A stretch of DNA of 57,757 nt from Solirubrobacterales bacterium (GCA_019240115.1 JAFAYV010000039.1:1-57757), one strand, 5' to 3'. Numbered from the stretch's first letter, positions 15,966-23,375 are shown. Numbers and translations: made by a program. Notes: a model not told the origin generated them from the letters alone.

Positions 15966-16856
15966 GTGAGCGAGCGCGTCGCCTTCCTCGGCCTGGGCAT
16001 CATGGGCTCGCGGATGGCCGCCAACCTGGCGGAGAACGGCTTCGAGCTGACCGTCCACAACCGCACCGCGGAGACCGCCGAGGCGTTCGCCGCCGAGCAC
16101 GACGGCGTCACCGTCGCCGCCACCCCCGCGCAGGCGGCGGCCGAGGCGGCGATCGTGTTCACGATGGTCGTCGACGGCGACCAGGTTCGCCAGGTGCTGC
16201 TCGGCGAGGACGGCGCCGCCACCGAGGCGGCGCCCGGCACGCTGTTCGTCGACTGCTCGACGATCGGTCCCGCGGCCACGCTCGAGATCGGGGCAGAGCT
16301 CGACGAGCGCGGATCCAGCCTCGTCGACGCGCCGGTCACCGGCTCCTCGCCCAAGGCGCAGGACGGCACGCTGACCTTCATGGTCGGCGCCTCACAGGCC
16401 GAGTTCGAGCGCCTGCAAGAGCCATTGCAGGCGATGGGCGAGCTGATCGTGCGCGCCGGCCCCCGCGGCCAGGGCCAGATGATCAAGCTGCTCAACAACG
16501 CGCTGGCCGCGGCCAACTGCGCCGCCGTCGGCGAGGCGCTGATCGTCGGGTCGCGCGCCGGGCTCGACCTCGACGCGCTCGTGCAGGTCGTCGGCTCGGG
16601 CGCCGGGGCCTCGACGATGCTCGATCTCAAGGCCGCGCCGATGCGCTCCCACGACTACTCGACGCTGTTCAAGCTCGAGCACATGCTCAAGGACGTGCGT
16701 CTGTGCCTCGAGGAGGGCCAGCGCCTCGGCGTGCCCTTCCCGAGCGCCGCGCACGCCCGCGAGATCCTGTGCGCGGGGATGGGGATGGGGCACGCCGACG
16801 ACGACTTCGCGGCGATGATCGAGCCGCTGCAGGGCGGCGCCGGCGAACGCCTGTAG
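15966..16856 (+). CDS. NAD(P)-dependent beta-hydroxyacid dehydrogenase (3-hydroxyisobutyrate dehydrogenase family)
   Basis: A 296-residue cytosolic dehydrogenase. The Rossmann motif is FLGLGIMGSRMAANL near the N-terminus. The substrate-binding loop is VDAPVTGSSPKAQDGTLTFM, and the catalytic lysine is in GQGQMIKLLNNALAAAN near residue 175. The C-terminal helical domain has FKLEHMLKDVRLCLEEG. The start is GTG 15966. It lies downstream of hyuAB on the same strand and may act in the same catabolic pathway, but that is inference. Candidate substrates include 3-hydroxyisobutyrate, tartronate semialdehyde and succinic semialdehyde (GLYR-like). Confidence 0.9.
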   Translation: MSERVAFLGLGIMGSRMAANLAENGFELTVHNRTAETAEAFAAEHDGVTVAATPAQAAAEAAIVFTMVVDGDQVRQVLLGEDGAATEAAPGTLFVDCSTIGPAATLEIGAELDERGSSLVDAPVTGSSPKAQDGTLTFMVGASQAEFERLQEPLQAMGELIVRAGPRGQGQMIKLLNNALAAANCAAVGEALIVGSRAGLDLDALVQVVGSGAGASTMLDLKAAPMRSHDYSTLFKLEHMLKDVRLCLEEGQRLGVPFPSAAHAREILCAGMGMGHADDDFAAMIEPLQGGAGERL

Positions 16857-16921
16857 CGAAGGCGTACTATCCATAAGGCCAAACGCTCGGTGTCAGCAAA
16901 CGGCCAGAATTTGCAGGGATG

Positions 16922-16951
16922 TTATGAGATTCGGCGGTTCTCGCCTACAAT
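16922..16951 (+). promoter_or_regulatory. Predicted promoter of the DUF1802 gene
   Basis: TTATGA (16922-16927) and TACAAT (16946-16951) are spaced 18 bp apart. The intergenic stretch 16857-17032 is AT-rich compared with the rest. About 75 nt of leader would follow, including a GTTGGC/GCCAAC hairpin near 16973-16990; no clear ribosome site precedes the ATG at 17033. Confidence 0.5.
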
Positions 16952-17032
16952 CTCCGACGTCCTGAAGCCGGTGTTGGCGCCCGCCAACGCGCGCCGGACG
17001 CCGTCAAACCACCCCGTCTTCCCTTTCAACAC

Positions 17033-17662
17033 ATGCCGATTGCTTTTAAAGAATGGGCCGTCACCGTGCGGGCGCTCGCCGAGGGCGAGCAGCTCCTCAC
17101 CCTGCGCAAGGGCGGCATCCGCGAGCCCGAGAAGCACTTCCGGCTCGAGTATCAGCGCTTCTTCCTGTACCCGACGTTCGACCATCAGCGCACCGACCTA
17201 GTCCGTGAGTCCCACCGCCCCGAGCTCTCGCGCGCGCTCGAGGAGGGCGTCTGGTCCGACGGCGAGCCGCACCCGCAGGCGCTGCACCGCGGCGAGGAGC
17301 TGACCCAGCCCGACCGCGTGCGCATTCGCGCCTGGGCGGAGGTCGCCGCCCACTTCACGGTCACCGATCGTCGCGCCGTCGACGCGCTGTCGCCGTTCTA
17401 CGTCTGGACGACCGACTACGCCGAGAAGCGTCTGGCGTGGAAGCGCCGCCATCCCCTGCACGTCATCCTCCTGCGCACCTACCGGATTCCGCGCCCGGTG
17501 ACGGTCAAGGTCCGCGACGAGTACGGCGGCTGCCGCTCGTGGCTGGAGCTGACGCGCGAGCTGCCGTTCGAGGGCACGCCGGTGCTCTCCGACGAGGAGT
17601 TCGAGCGCGCCGCCGAGGCGATCGCCTCGATCGCCTCGGACCGCGTGCCGGTGCTCGCCTAG
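17033..17662 (+). CDS. DUF1802 family protein
   Basis: A 209-residue soluble protein matching the DUF1802 pattern. It opens FKEWAVTVRALAEGEQLLTL and continues RKGGIREPEKHF, then FFLYPTFDHQRTDLVRE. Later come WAEVAAHFTVTD, LSPFYVWTTDYAEKRLAWKR and HPLHVILLRTYRIPRPV. The family has no established function. The protein is single-domain and full length. It has its own promoter and is followed by a protease-like gene after 48 bp on the same strand, possibly co-transcribed. Confidence 0.85.
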   Translation: MPIAFKEWAVTVRALAEGEQLLTLRKGGIREPEKHFRLEYQRFFLYPTFDHQRTDLVRESHRPELSRALEEGVWSDGEPHPQALHRGEELTQPDRVRIRAWAEVAAHFTVTDRRAVDALSPFYVWTTDYAEKRLAWKRRHPLHVILLRTYRIPRPVTVKVRDEYGGCRSWLELTRELPFEGTPVLSDEEFERAAEAIASIASDRVPVLA

Positions 17663-17710
17663 CCGGCGAGCGAGGGCCGCCGTCGACGCGGCGGGCATCG
17701 GGGCGGCGCG

Positions 17711-18466
17711 ATGGCCTGGGTGCAGAGCGAGTCGGCCTCCTTTCGCGCTCGCCACGAGTCCGGGGAGGCCGAGGACGCCCGGGCCGTCCTGCTCGCGCTC
17801 GAGCGCGCCCGCGCCGAGCTCGCGCCCCGGTTCGCAAGTCGCCCCGAGGGCCTGACCGTCGTCCTGCATCCAACGCCGACCGCGCTGGCCATGAGCAACC
17901 CGCTGCTGCCGCTCGTCTGGCTGCTCGCCGCACCCTCGGCCCGGCGCTACATCACCGGCTGGGCGGGTCGCCAGGATCTGCACGTCCTCTCCCCCGCCGC
18001 TCTGCGCGAGCGCGCCGCCAACCTCCCGGGCTCGCGCGAGATGCTCGGGCGCTCGGCGGCGTGCCTGTACGCGCGGCGGGTGATCGACGAGGTCAACCCC
18101 GATCTGCACCGCGTCGCCGGCCCGATCCGGATCCGGCGCAGCGCCCGCTGGGCGTGGCTGATCGAGGGCGCCGCGCGCTGGTTCGGCGGCCAGACCGACC
18201 ACGCCCGGGCGGCGATCGCACGCCGCCTGTACGAGGGCGGACGCCCGCGCTTCCCACCCGGACTGCGCGACGCCGCCCTGCTCGGCGGCACGGTGATCGA
18301 CCTGCTCGTCGCGCGGGCCGGGCCCGACGCGGCCGTGCGGCTCGTCAGCCGCCTGCATCCCCGAGGCCCCGATGCGGCCCTCGCCTGGGCCTTCGGAGAC
18401 CGATCGCTGTCGAGGATCGAAGCGGAGTGGCGCGCGCACCTGGCGGCGCTGGCAAGCGGCCGCTGA
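17711..18466 (+). CDS. Peptidase MA-like protein lacking the zinc motif
   Basis: A 251-residue protein whose layout resembles the gluzincin/peptidase MA-like domains of actinobacteria. An N-terminal region LTVVLHPTPTALAMSNP is followed by a helix where HExxH would be expected, then WLIEGAARWFGGQ, which resembles the usual glutamate-bearing WLxEGxAxYF segment. The helix reads YARRVIDEVNPDLHR, so HExxH is absent and proteolysis is unlikely. It ends with RIEAEWRAHLAAL, as such proteins often do. No signal peptide is seen. The fold call is tentative and the function unknown. Confidence 0.6.
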   Translation: MAWVQSESASFRARHESGEAEDARAVLLALERARAELAPRFASRPEGLTVVLHPTPTALAMSNPLLPLVWLLAAPSARRYITGWAGRQDLHVLSPAALRERAANLPGSREMLGRSAACLYARRVIDEVNPDLHRVAGPIRIRRSARWAWLIEGAARWFGGQTDHARAAIARRLYEGGRPRFPPGLRDAALLGGTVIDLLVARAGPDAAVRLVSRLHPRGPDAALAWAFGDRSLSRIEAEWRAHLAALASGR

Positions 18467-18500
18467 GGGTCCCGCATGGGGCGCGCCGTCGCACGAGCCC

Positions 18501-18660
18501 ATGCTCATCCGGGCTCCCGATCGTCGTCCCCAACCCTTCGTCAAGGCCGAGGCTCAACGCGACCTCGCTCGCCGGTGGCTCGCCCGGTTCGGACCGGCGA
18601 GGGTCGCGGACCTGCAGTGGTGGACCGGGTGGAACCTGACCACCACCCGCCTGCCCACGC
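18501..18660 (+). pseudogene. Fragment of a winged-helix (AlkZ-like) gene
   Basis: In the gap between two convergent genes the plus strand reads AEAQRDLARRWLARFGPARV followed by ADLQWWTGWNLTTTR. This matches the conserved segment of the winged-helix DNA-binding family that includes the AlkZ glycosylase (HTH_42). Only about 50 residues are recognisable. There is no flanking domain and the frame becomes meaningless after ~18660. I interpret it as a remnant. The rest of 18467-18760 shows nothing further. Confidence 0.45.
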
Positions 18661-18760
18661 TGGACCCGACCCCCAATGGGATGGAAGACCCGCGACTGGT
18701 TGTTGCGCATCGACCCAGGCCACGTGTTCGATCGCGCCGGCCGTACCCCCTCGCGACGGG

Positions 18761-19279
18761 TCACTGCATGAGCAGCCAGGCCAGCCAGATGACGAGCGCC
18801 CCGACGGCGAGCGCGGCGACGAGGCCCGCGAGCAGGCGCGCCGGCGGCGTCGCCGCGCGCGGCGGTGCCGCGTCGTCGACCACCTCGGCCTCGAGCAGGA
18901 CCTCGCGAGCGGTCGCGGCGCCCGACTCGGGGACCATCACGTCGCGCGGACCGGCGGCGAGCATGTCGGGCACGTCGAAGCCGGCGCTGCGGCGCAGGAG
19001 GCTCGGCACGCCCTCCTCGAGCAGCAGCCCCTGGATGAACTCGGCCTCGGTCTGGTTGGCCGCGCGGGCAACCTTGACGAGCTCGCCCTCGGCGAGCTGA
19101 GGCTTGATCTGACGGGCCCAGCGGTGTCGATCGGAGACCGGCGGCGTCACCGCGAGACGCTCGGGCGACACGACGAGCGGCAGGCCGCAGGCGTCGCAGA
19201 AGCGCTCGCTCGGCGCGGCCCGATCGCCGCAGCCGGGACAGACGAGCGGCGCGGGGATCGGCTGGCGCAGGTCCGGCAT
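18761..19279 (-). CDS. Zinc-ribbon / DUF2007-like protein with C-terminal membrane helix
   Basis: A 172-residue protein. It begins with a four-cysteine zinc ribbon: CPGCGDRAAPSERFCDACGLPL. The centre resembles a DUF2007 'signal transducing' domain: LVKVARAANQTEAEFIQGLL, then EEGVPSLLRRSAGFDVPDM and GPRDVMVPESGAATAREVL. The C-terminus is a single hydrophobic helix (LLAGLVAALAVGALVIWLAW). Its ATG shares one base with the stop of mec (TGATG at 19277-19281), so it is translationally coupled to the JAMM protease. The function is unknown. Coupling to mec suggests a link to sulfur-carrier processing, but that is inference. Confidence 0.8.
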   Translation of the reverse strand: MPDLRQPIPAPLVCPGCGDRAAPSERFCDACGLPLVVSPERLAVTPPVSDRHRWARQIKPQLAEGELVKVARAANQTEAEFIQGLLLEEGVPSLLRRSAGFDVPDMLAAGPRDVMVPESGAATAREVLLEAEVVDDAAPPRAATPPARLLAGLVAALAVGALVIWLAWLLMQ

Positions 19280-19671
19280 CAGCCGACGTGCAGCTCGGAG
19301 TCGGCGACGCGGCCGTCGCGGATCGTGTACGCCCGGACCTCGGGCTCGGCGCCGGTGACTCCCACGATCACATACAGCGCGTCGGGATAGAACGCGAGGT
19401 TGATGTCGGTCTGGGACGGATAGGGATCGCTGCGCGTGTGCGAGTGGTAGATCGCGCCAAGGTCTGACCCGTCGTCCTCGATCGCCATCTGGATCCGGTA
19501 CTGCTCGGCCCCGTCGATCTCGTAGCGCAGCGGGCTCCCGGCGGCGTTGACCGCGCGATGCACCTTGACGGCGACGCCGTCGCGGGAGGCGATCATGCCG
19601 CAGCACTCGTTCGGGGCCTCGGCCTGCGCGTGCGCGACCATCTCGTCGTACAGCTCCTGCGCGATCCGCAT
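19279..19671 (-). CDS. mec: M67/JAMM metallopeptidase, Mec-like (CysO-cysteine hydrolase)
   Basis: A 130-residue zinc peptidase. Its active site is complete: the Glu of AEAPNECCGMIA and the JAMM core YHSHTRSDPYPSQTD (His-x-His-x10-Asp). In Mycobacterium tuberculosis the orthologous Mec releases cysteine from the CysO-cysteine adduct, and cysO, cysM and moeZ lie upstream here on the same strand. A TAGCCT hexamer lies 10 nt before the ATG, so mec may have its own promoter despite the 39-bp gap to the ferritin-like gene. The stop overlaps the next gene by one base. The assignment as Mec rests on domain plus cluster. Confidence 0.88.
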   Translation of the reverse strand: MRIAQELYDEMVAHAQAEAPNECCGMIASRDGVAVKVHRAVNAAGSPLRYEIDGAEQYRIQMAIEDDGSDLGAIYHSHTRSDPYPSQTDINLAFYPDALYVIVGVTGAEPEVRAYTIRDGRVADSELHVG

Positions 19672-19681
19672 CCGGCCCGTG

Positions 19682-19687
19682 AGGCTA
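19682..19687 (-). promoter_or_regulatory. -10-like TAGCCT of mec
   Basis: TAGCCT lies 10 nt before the mec ATG in the 39-bp gap after the ferritin-like gene. It could be an internal promoter. Confidence 0.35.
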
Positions 19688-19710
19688 GCGCGGCCGCCCC
19701 CCGGCGGCCC

Positions 19711-20262
19711 TCACTGCACCCCTGCGTCGAGGCCGTAGGGCACCGCGTCGGGGATGTCGTCGGGATCGATCAGCTCGGCGACGATCGCCTGGTGCTGGGC
19801 GTCGGAGGCCATGATCTGCATCGCCAGGGCGATCAGCGAGCCGTCGTCGAGATCGAGCAGCGTGACGTAGTAGGCGCCGACGATCACGCGCTCGAGCGCC
19901 GCCAACGTGTCAAGCGCGTCCGGGGTGCCCTGCAGCTGGCCGAGACGACCGCGGACCTTGCGCCGGCGGAGGTCGCGGTTCGCGGCCGCGACGTCGGCGG
20001 GGCCGCGCGGCGCGCGGTCGCCCGCGCCTCGGGCGCGCAGCGCCGCATCCAGCGCGGCCGCATGGGCGCGCTCGTGGGTCGGCACCGGCGCAAGCGTCTG
20101 GCGCATGTCCGCCGGCAGCACCGACGAGTTCAGGATGTGGTCGTAGGTGAAGGCCGCCAGCAGTTCGAGGCCGAGCAGGCGGGCGAGGCGGTCGGTGGCC
20201 GGCACGTGCGCCACCGGATGGCCGCCGAGCAGCGCGCGTCGGGTCGTCGTCGATCCGGCCAC
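19711..20262 (-). CDS. Ferritin-like domain protein
   Basis: A 183-residue four-helix protein of the bacterial ferritin-like family. The diiron-type residues are present: GLELLAAFTYDHIL, HERAHAAAL (a His-Glu-x-x-His), LERVIVGAYYVTLLD and ASDAQHQAIVAEL. The N-terminus TTTRRALLGG resembles a twin-arginine motif, but no hydrophobic core follows, so export by itself is doubtful. The start is GTG 20262. It lies 11 bp after the Tat-lipoprotein-like ferritin gene, so the two are surely one unit. Its presence inside the cysM-mec cluster is unusual; a role in iron or redox handling is inferred only from the fold. Confidence 0.75.
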   Translation of the reverse strand: MAGSTTTRRALLGGHPVAHVPATDRLARLLGLELLAAFTYDHILNSSVLPADMRQTLAPVPTHERAHAAALDAALRARGAGDRAPRGPADVAAANRDLRRRKVRGRLGQLQGTPDALDTLAALERVIVGAYYVTLLDLDDGSLIALAMQIMASDAQHQAIVAELIDPDDIPDAVPYGLDAGVQ

Positions 20263-20273
20263 CGAGCCCCCGC

Positions 20274-20852
20274 TCAGTCCTCGCCGGTCACGAACGCCGA
20301 GGCGAGCGCCGGCTCCCCGGAGGTCGCGCGGAGCACCGCGATGTGTTGGGCGTCGGCGGCCATGACCGAGGCCACCGCGGCGCGCGTCGACGCCGTCGAC
20401 AGGCGCGGCACCCACTGCAGGTAGGAGGCGATCTGCAGCCGCTCGAACCCGTGCAGCAGCGCCAGGGCCTGGGGCTGGTCGCGCGCCCGCCCGATCGCGT
20501 AGCTGTTGGCCCGCGGCGAGGCCTTGCCCCCGGCCATGCGGATGAGCACGATCAGCTCGCCGGTCTGCTCGAGCTCCTCCTCGAGGAACGTACGGCCCAT
20601 CGGGGCGTTGTCGTGGTCCAGCAGCGGGATCGCCGCCACGTAGGCGGCGACCGTCCGGCGCTCGAGCTCGAGCGCCGCCGCGAGGATGCTCACGTCGGAG
20701 GGCACGATCGGCGTCGACGAGGTCCCGCCCGTCCCGGCCGTGGCCGGAGCCGAGCGACCGCAGCCCAGCAGCCCGAACGCGCCGGCGGCGGCCAGTCCAG
20801 CGCCGGCGTCCTTCAGGAGCGCCCGCCGGGAGGCGCGCCGCTCACCTACCAC
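20274..20852 (-). CDS. Ferritin-like protein with a Tat/lipobox signal
   Basis: A 192-residue exported protein. The N-terminus has twin arginines (ASRRALLKDAGAG), a hydrophobic core and a lipobox-like LLGC, followed by a Thr/Ser/Gly linker. This is a Tat-dependent lipoprotein pattern. The mature part is ferritin-like: AALELERRTVAAYVAAIPLL, RTFLEEELEQTGELIVLI, GFERLQIASYLQWV and AADAQHIAVLR. Helix 2 has no histidine where the downstream paralogue has HExxH, so the metal site may be incomplete. The GTG start at 20852 overlaps the cysM stop by 7 bp, tying it to cysteine synthesis genes. Confidence 0.75.
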   Translation of the reverse strand: MVGERRASRRALLKDAGAGLAAAGAFGLLGCGRSAPATAGTGGTSSTPIVPSDVSILAAALELERRTVAAYVAAIPLLDHDNAPMGRTFLEEELEQTGELIVLIRMAGGKASPRANSYAIGRARDQPQALALLHGFERLQIASYLQWVPRLSTASTRAAVASVMAADAQHIAVLRATSGEPALASAFVTGED

Positions 20853-21817
20853 CAGACGGTGGAATCCAGGTCCTCGATCTCCTCCACCGGCCGGGTGTAG
20901 ATCCCCGACGAGAGGTACTTCCAGCCGTCGTCGCAGACGACGAACACGACGTTGCCCTCGTCGAGCTCGCCGGCGATGCGCACCGCGACGCGCGCGATCG
21001 CGCCCGACGAGACGCCGGCGAACAGACGCTCCTCGTCGAGCAGCTTGCGCGTCCAGACGATCGCGTCCTGGTTGGTGACGAAGATCTTCCGGTCCAGCAG
21101 CGAGAGGTCGATGATCGGGGGGATGAACCCGTCGTCGAGCGAGCGCAGCCCCTGCACCGGCTCGCCCTGCATCGGCTCCGCGGCGACGATCTTGCAGCTG
21201 TCGCCGAGCTCCTCCTTCAGACGGCGGCCGTTGCCCATGAGCGTGCCGCCGGTGCCCAGTCCGGCGACGAACGCCGACACCTCGTCGAGCTCCTCGAGGA
21301 TCTCGAGCGCGGTGCCGTGGTAGTGCGCGGCCGGATTGGCCTGGTTGCCGTACTGATAGGGCATGTAGTACGACGCGTCCTTCTCGGCCATCTCAAGCGC
21401 CATCTCGACCGCTCCGTTGGATCCCTTGGACCCTTCCGAGTAGACGATCTCGGCGCCGTACATGCGCAGCAGCTCGGTCCGCTCGGGAGTCACGTTCTCG
21501 GGCATGACGACCTTCAGGGTGTAGCCCTTGCGCCCGCAGATCATCGCCAGCGAGATCCCGGTGTTGCCGCTGGTGGGCTCGAGGATCGTCTGTCCGGGCG
21601 AGATCAGGCCCTTCTCCTCGGCGTCCTCGATCAGCGCCTTGGCGACCCGGTCCTTGACCGACCCCGTCGGGTTGCGCGACTCGAGCTTGCCCCAGATGCG
21701 CACGCCGGGCTTGGGGCTGAGCCGCCGCAGCTCGATCAGCGGCGTGTGCCCGATCGACTGGACGATGTCGCCGTACCGTCCACCGCACGGCTTGTTCTGC
21801 ACGCTCGAGGCGGCCAT
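20846..21817 (-). CDS. cysM: PLP-dependent cysteine synthase, CysM (CysO-thiocarboxylate dependent type)
   Basis: A fold-type II PLP enzyme of about 323 residues. It has the PLP-lysine in NPTGSVKDRVAKALIEDAE (Lys55 from this start), TSGNTGISLAMICG and the phosphate loop GLGTGGTLMGNGRRL. The C-terminal tail DLDSTVWW fits the mycobacterial CysM type, which uses O-phosphoserine and CysO-thiocarboxylate. The neighbouring cysO, moeZ and mec genes support this. ATG 21817 is favoured over ATG 21832, because the latter lies inside a -10-like box (TATGCT). The stop overlaps the Tat-ferritin gene. O-phosphoserine versus O-acetylserine specificity is inferred from context. Confidence 0.9.
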   Translation of the reverse strand: MAASSVQNKPCGGRYGDIVQSIGHTPLIELRRLSPKPGVRIWGKLESRNPTGSVKDRVAKALIEDAEEKGLISPGQTILEPTSGNTGISLAMICGRKGYTLKVVMPENVTPERTELLRMYGAEIVYSEGSKGSNGAVEMALEMAEKDASYYMPYQYGNQANPAAHYHGTALEILEELDEVSAFVAGLGTGGTLMGNGRRLKEELGDSCKIVAAEPMQGEPVQGLRSLDDGFIPPIIDLSLLDRKIFVTNQDAIVWTRKLLDEERLFAGVSSGAIARVAVRIAGELDEGNVVFVVCDDGWKYLSSGIYTRPVEEIEDLDSTVWW

Positions 21818-21819
21818 AA

Positions 21820-21839
21820 CTTTACAAAGCATAGCGACG
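21820..21839 (-). promoter_or_regulatory. Upstream motif shared by cysM and moeZ (cysM copy)
   Basis: A 20-nt block containing CGCTATGCT matches the block upstream of moeZ at 15 of 20 positions. It contains a -10-like TATGCT. It may be a common promoter or an operator. Confidence 0.4.
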
Positions 21840-21867
21840 GGCCCCGCACTCGGGACCCGCGCGCGCG

Positions 21868-22146
21868 TCAGCGGCCGCCGCCGGCCATCGCGGGCAGGAT
21901 GACGAGCGTGTCAGAGGCGCCGACCTCGGTGTCCAGACCATCGAGCACGCGCACGTCCTCATCGTTGAGATAGACGTTGACGTACCGGTTGAGCCCGCCG
22001 TCGTCGGCGAACAGCTGGGTCTGGGTGTCGGGGTGGCTGTCGGCGACCGAGCGCAGGATCTCCCCCACGGACGATCCCTGGGCGGTCAGCTCCTTCTCGC
22101 CGCCGACCGACGGGCGGAGCACGGGTGGGATGCGGATGGTGGCCAT
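21868..22146 (-). CDS. cysO: Sulfur carrier protein CysO (ubiquitin-like, MoaD/ThiS family)
   Basis: A 92-residue beta-grasp carrier that, once adenylated and thiocarboxylated at its C-terminus by MoeZ, donates sulfur to CysM. It has the MoaD/ThiS pattern: RIPPVLRPSVGGEKE, SVGEILRSVADSHPD, NRYVNVYLNDEDVRVLDGLD and DTLVILPAMAGGGR. The ending is Gly-Gly-Gly-Arg; the mycobacterial protein ends at Gly-Gly. The last residue or residues must therefore be removed before activation, or a different diglycine is used. ATG 22146 follows moeZ by 10 bp, and a TAGCCT box covers the moeZ stop. Confidence 0.9.
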   Translation of the reverse strand: MATIRIPPVLRPSVGGEKELTAQGSSVGEILRSVADSHPDTQTQLFADDGGLNRYVNVYLNDEDVRVLDGLDTEVGASDTLVILPAMAGGGR

Positions 22147-22153
22147 GGTCGGC

Positions 22154-22159
22154 AGGCTA
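22154..22159 (-). promoter_or_regulatory. -10-like TAGCCT of cysO
   Basis: TAGCCT overlaps the TAG stop of moeZ and ends 7 nt before the cysO ATG, matching the spacing of other leaderless starts here. It could give cysO-cysM their own promoter, but chance overlap with the stop codon is possible. Confidence 0.3.
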
Positions 22160-23338
22160 ATGGGCGCCGGCGCAGAAGGCCTCGTAGTCGGGGAACACGC
22201 CCAGCTCGTCGTCGTCGATCTCCTCGGGATCCCGCGAGCAGATCTCGCAGTCGGGATCGCGGCGGACCTTGACCTCGGTGGTGCGGGCGGCGAGCGCGTC
22301 GTACATCAGCAGCCGGCCGATGAGCGGGTCGCCCGCGTCGAGGATGAGCTTGACGACCTCGGTTGCCTGGAGCATGCCCATCGTCCCCGGGAGCACGCCG
22401 AGCACGCCGTTGGCGCCGCAGGAGGGCGCGAGCTCGGCCGGCGGGGGCACGGGGAACAGGCAGCGGTAGCACGGCCCGTCGTAGGGCTTGAACACCGACA
22501 GCTGGCCCTCGAAGCCGAGGATCGCGGCCGACACGACCGGGATCCGCAGCCGGACCGAGGCGTCGTTGAGCAGATACCGGGTCGGGAAGTTGTCGAGGCC
22601 ATCGACGACGATGTCCCAGCCGGGCAGGATGTCCATGATGTTCTCGGGGCCGAGGCGGACGGCGTACTTCTCGACGTTGACGTCGGGGTTGAGCGCCGTG
22701 ATCGTCTCCTGCGCGGAGTCGACCTTCGGCGTCCCGATGCGGTCGGAGGTGTGGATGACCTGGCGTTGGAGGTTGGACAGGTCCACCTCGTCGTCGTCGA
22801 CGATCCCGAGCGTGCCGACGCCCGCCGCGGCGAGATAGAGCGCGGTCGGCGAGCCGAGCCCGCCGGCGCCGAGCAGCAGCACCTTGGCGTCGAGCAGCTT
22901 CTGCTGGCCCTGGCTCCCGACCTCGGGGAGCAGGAGGTGGCGCGAATAGCGCTCGCGCTGCTCGGCGGTCAGCGTCCGCGGCTGCTCGACGTCATAGCCG
23001 CGATCCTTCCACAGCGTGATCCCGCCGGTCATCGACTCGACGTTCTCGTATCCGAGATCCTCGATCAGCGTCCGCGCCGCCCAGGCCGAGCGGTTGCCGC
23101 TCTGGCAGTAGAGGATGACGTGCTCGGAGCGGTCGGGCGCGGTCCCCTCGATCCGCGACTCCAGGAACGACTTGGGAACGTGCGTCGCGCCGGGGATGTG
23201 GCCGGTCGACCACTCCTCATCCTCGCGGACGTCGATCACGGTCGCCCCGTTGCCGAGCTGCTCGCGGACGGTCGATGGGTCGACCTCGTCGATCCGGCTC
23301 TTGATCTGGCGGAGAACTTCGGCTCCGGACGGGCTCAT
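22157..23338 (-). CDS. moeZ: MoeZ-like adenylyltransferase/sulfurtransferase with an N-terminal rhodanese domain
   Basis: This 393-residue enzyme should adenylate and thiocarboxylate CysO (and perhaps MoaD). Residues ~15-115 form a rhodanese domain with the persulfide cysteine Cys78 in ILYCQSGNRSAW. Residues ~120-393 form the ThiF/MoeB domain, with GAGGLGSP at 157-164, VDDDEVDLSNLQRQVIHT, DGLDNFPTRYLLND and a zinc site (CYRC and CEIC pairs). In mycobacterial MoeZ and human MOCS3 the order is reversed. ATG 23338 is chosen because GAGGTG precedes it at good spacing; GTG 23350 is an alternative. It heads the moeZ-cysO-cysM row and is divergent from a thioredoxin-fold gene. Confidence 0.92.
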   Translation of the reverse strand: MSPSGAEVLRQIKSRIDEVDPSTVREQLGNGATVIDVREDEEWSTGHIPGATHVPKSFLESRIEGTAPDRSEHVILYCQSGNRSAWAARTLIEDLGYENVESMTGGITLWKDRGYDVEQPRTLTAEQRERYSRHLLLPEVGSQGQQKLLDAKVLLLGAGGLGSPTALYLAAAGVGTLGIVDDDEVDLSNLQRQVIHTSDRIGTPKVDSAQETITALNPDVNVEKYAVRLGPENIMDILPGWDIVVDGLDNFPTRYLLNDASVRLRIPVVSAAILGFEGQLSVFKPYDGPCYRCLFPVPPPAELAPSCGANGVLGVLPGTMGMLQATEVVKLILDAGDPLIGRLLMYDALAARTTEVKVRRDPDCEICSRDPEEIDDDELGVFPDYEAFCAGAH

Positions 23339-23375
23339 GACGTCAAACACCTCAAAGGCAGCTGGGATTCCAATA

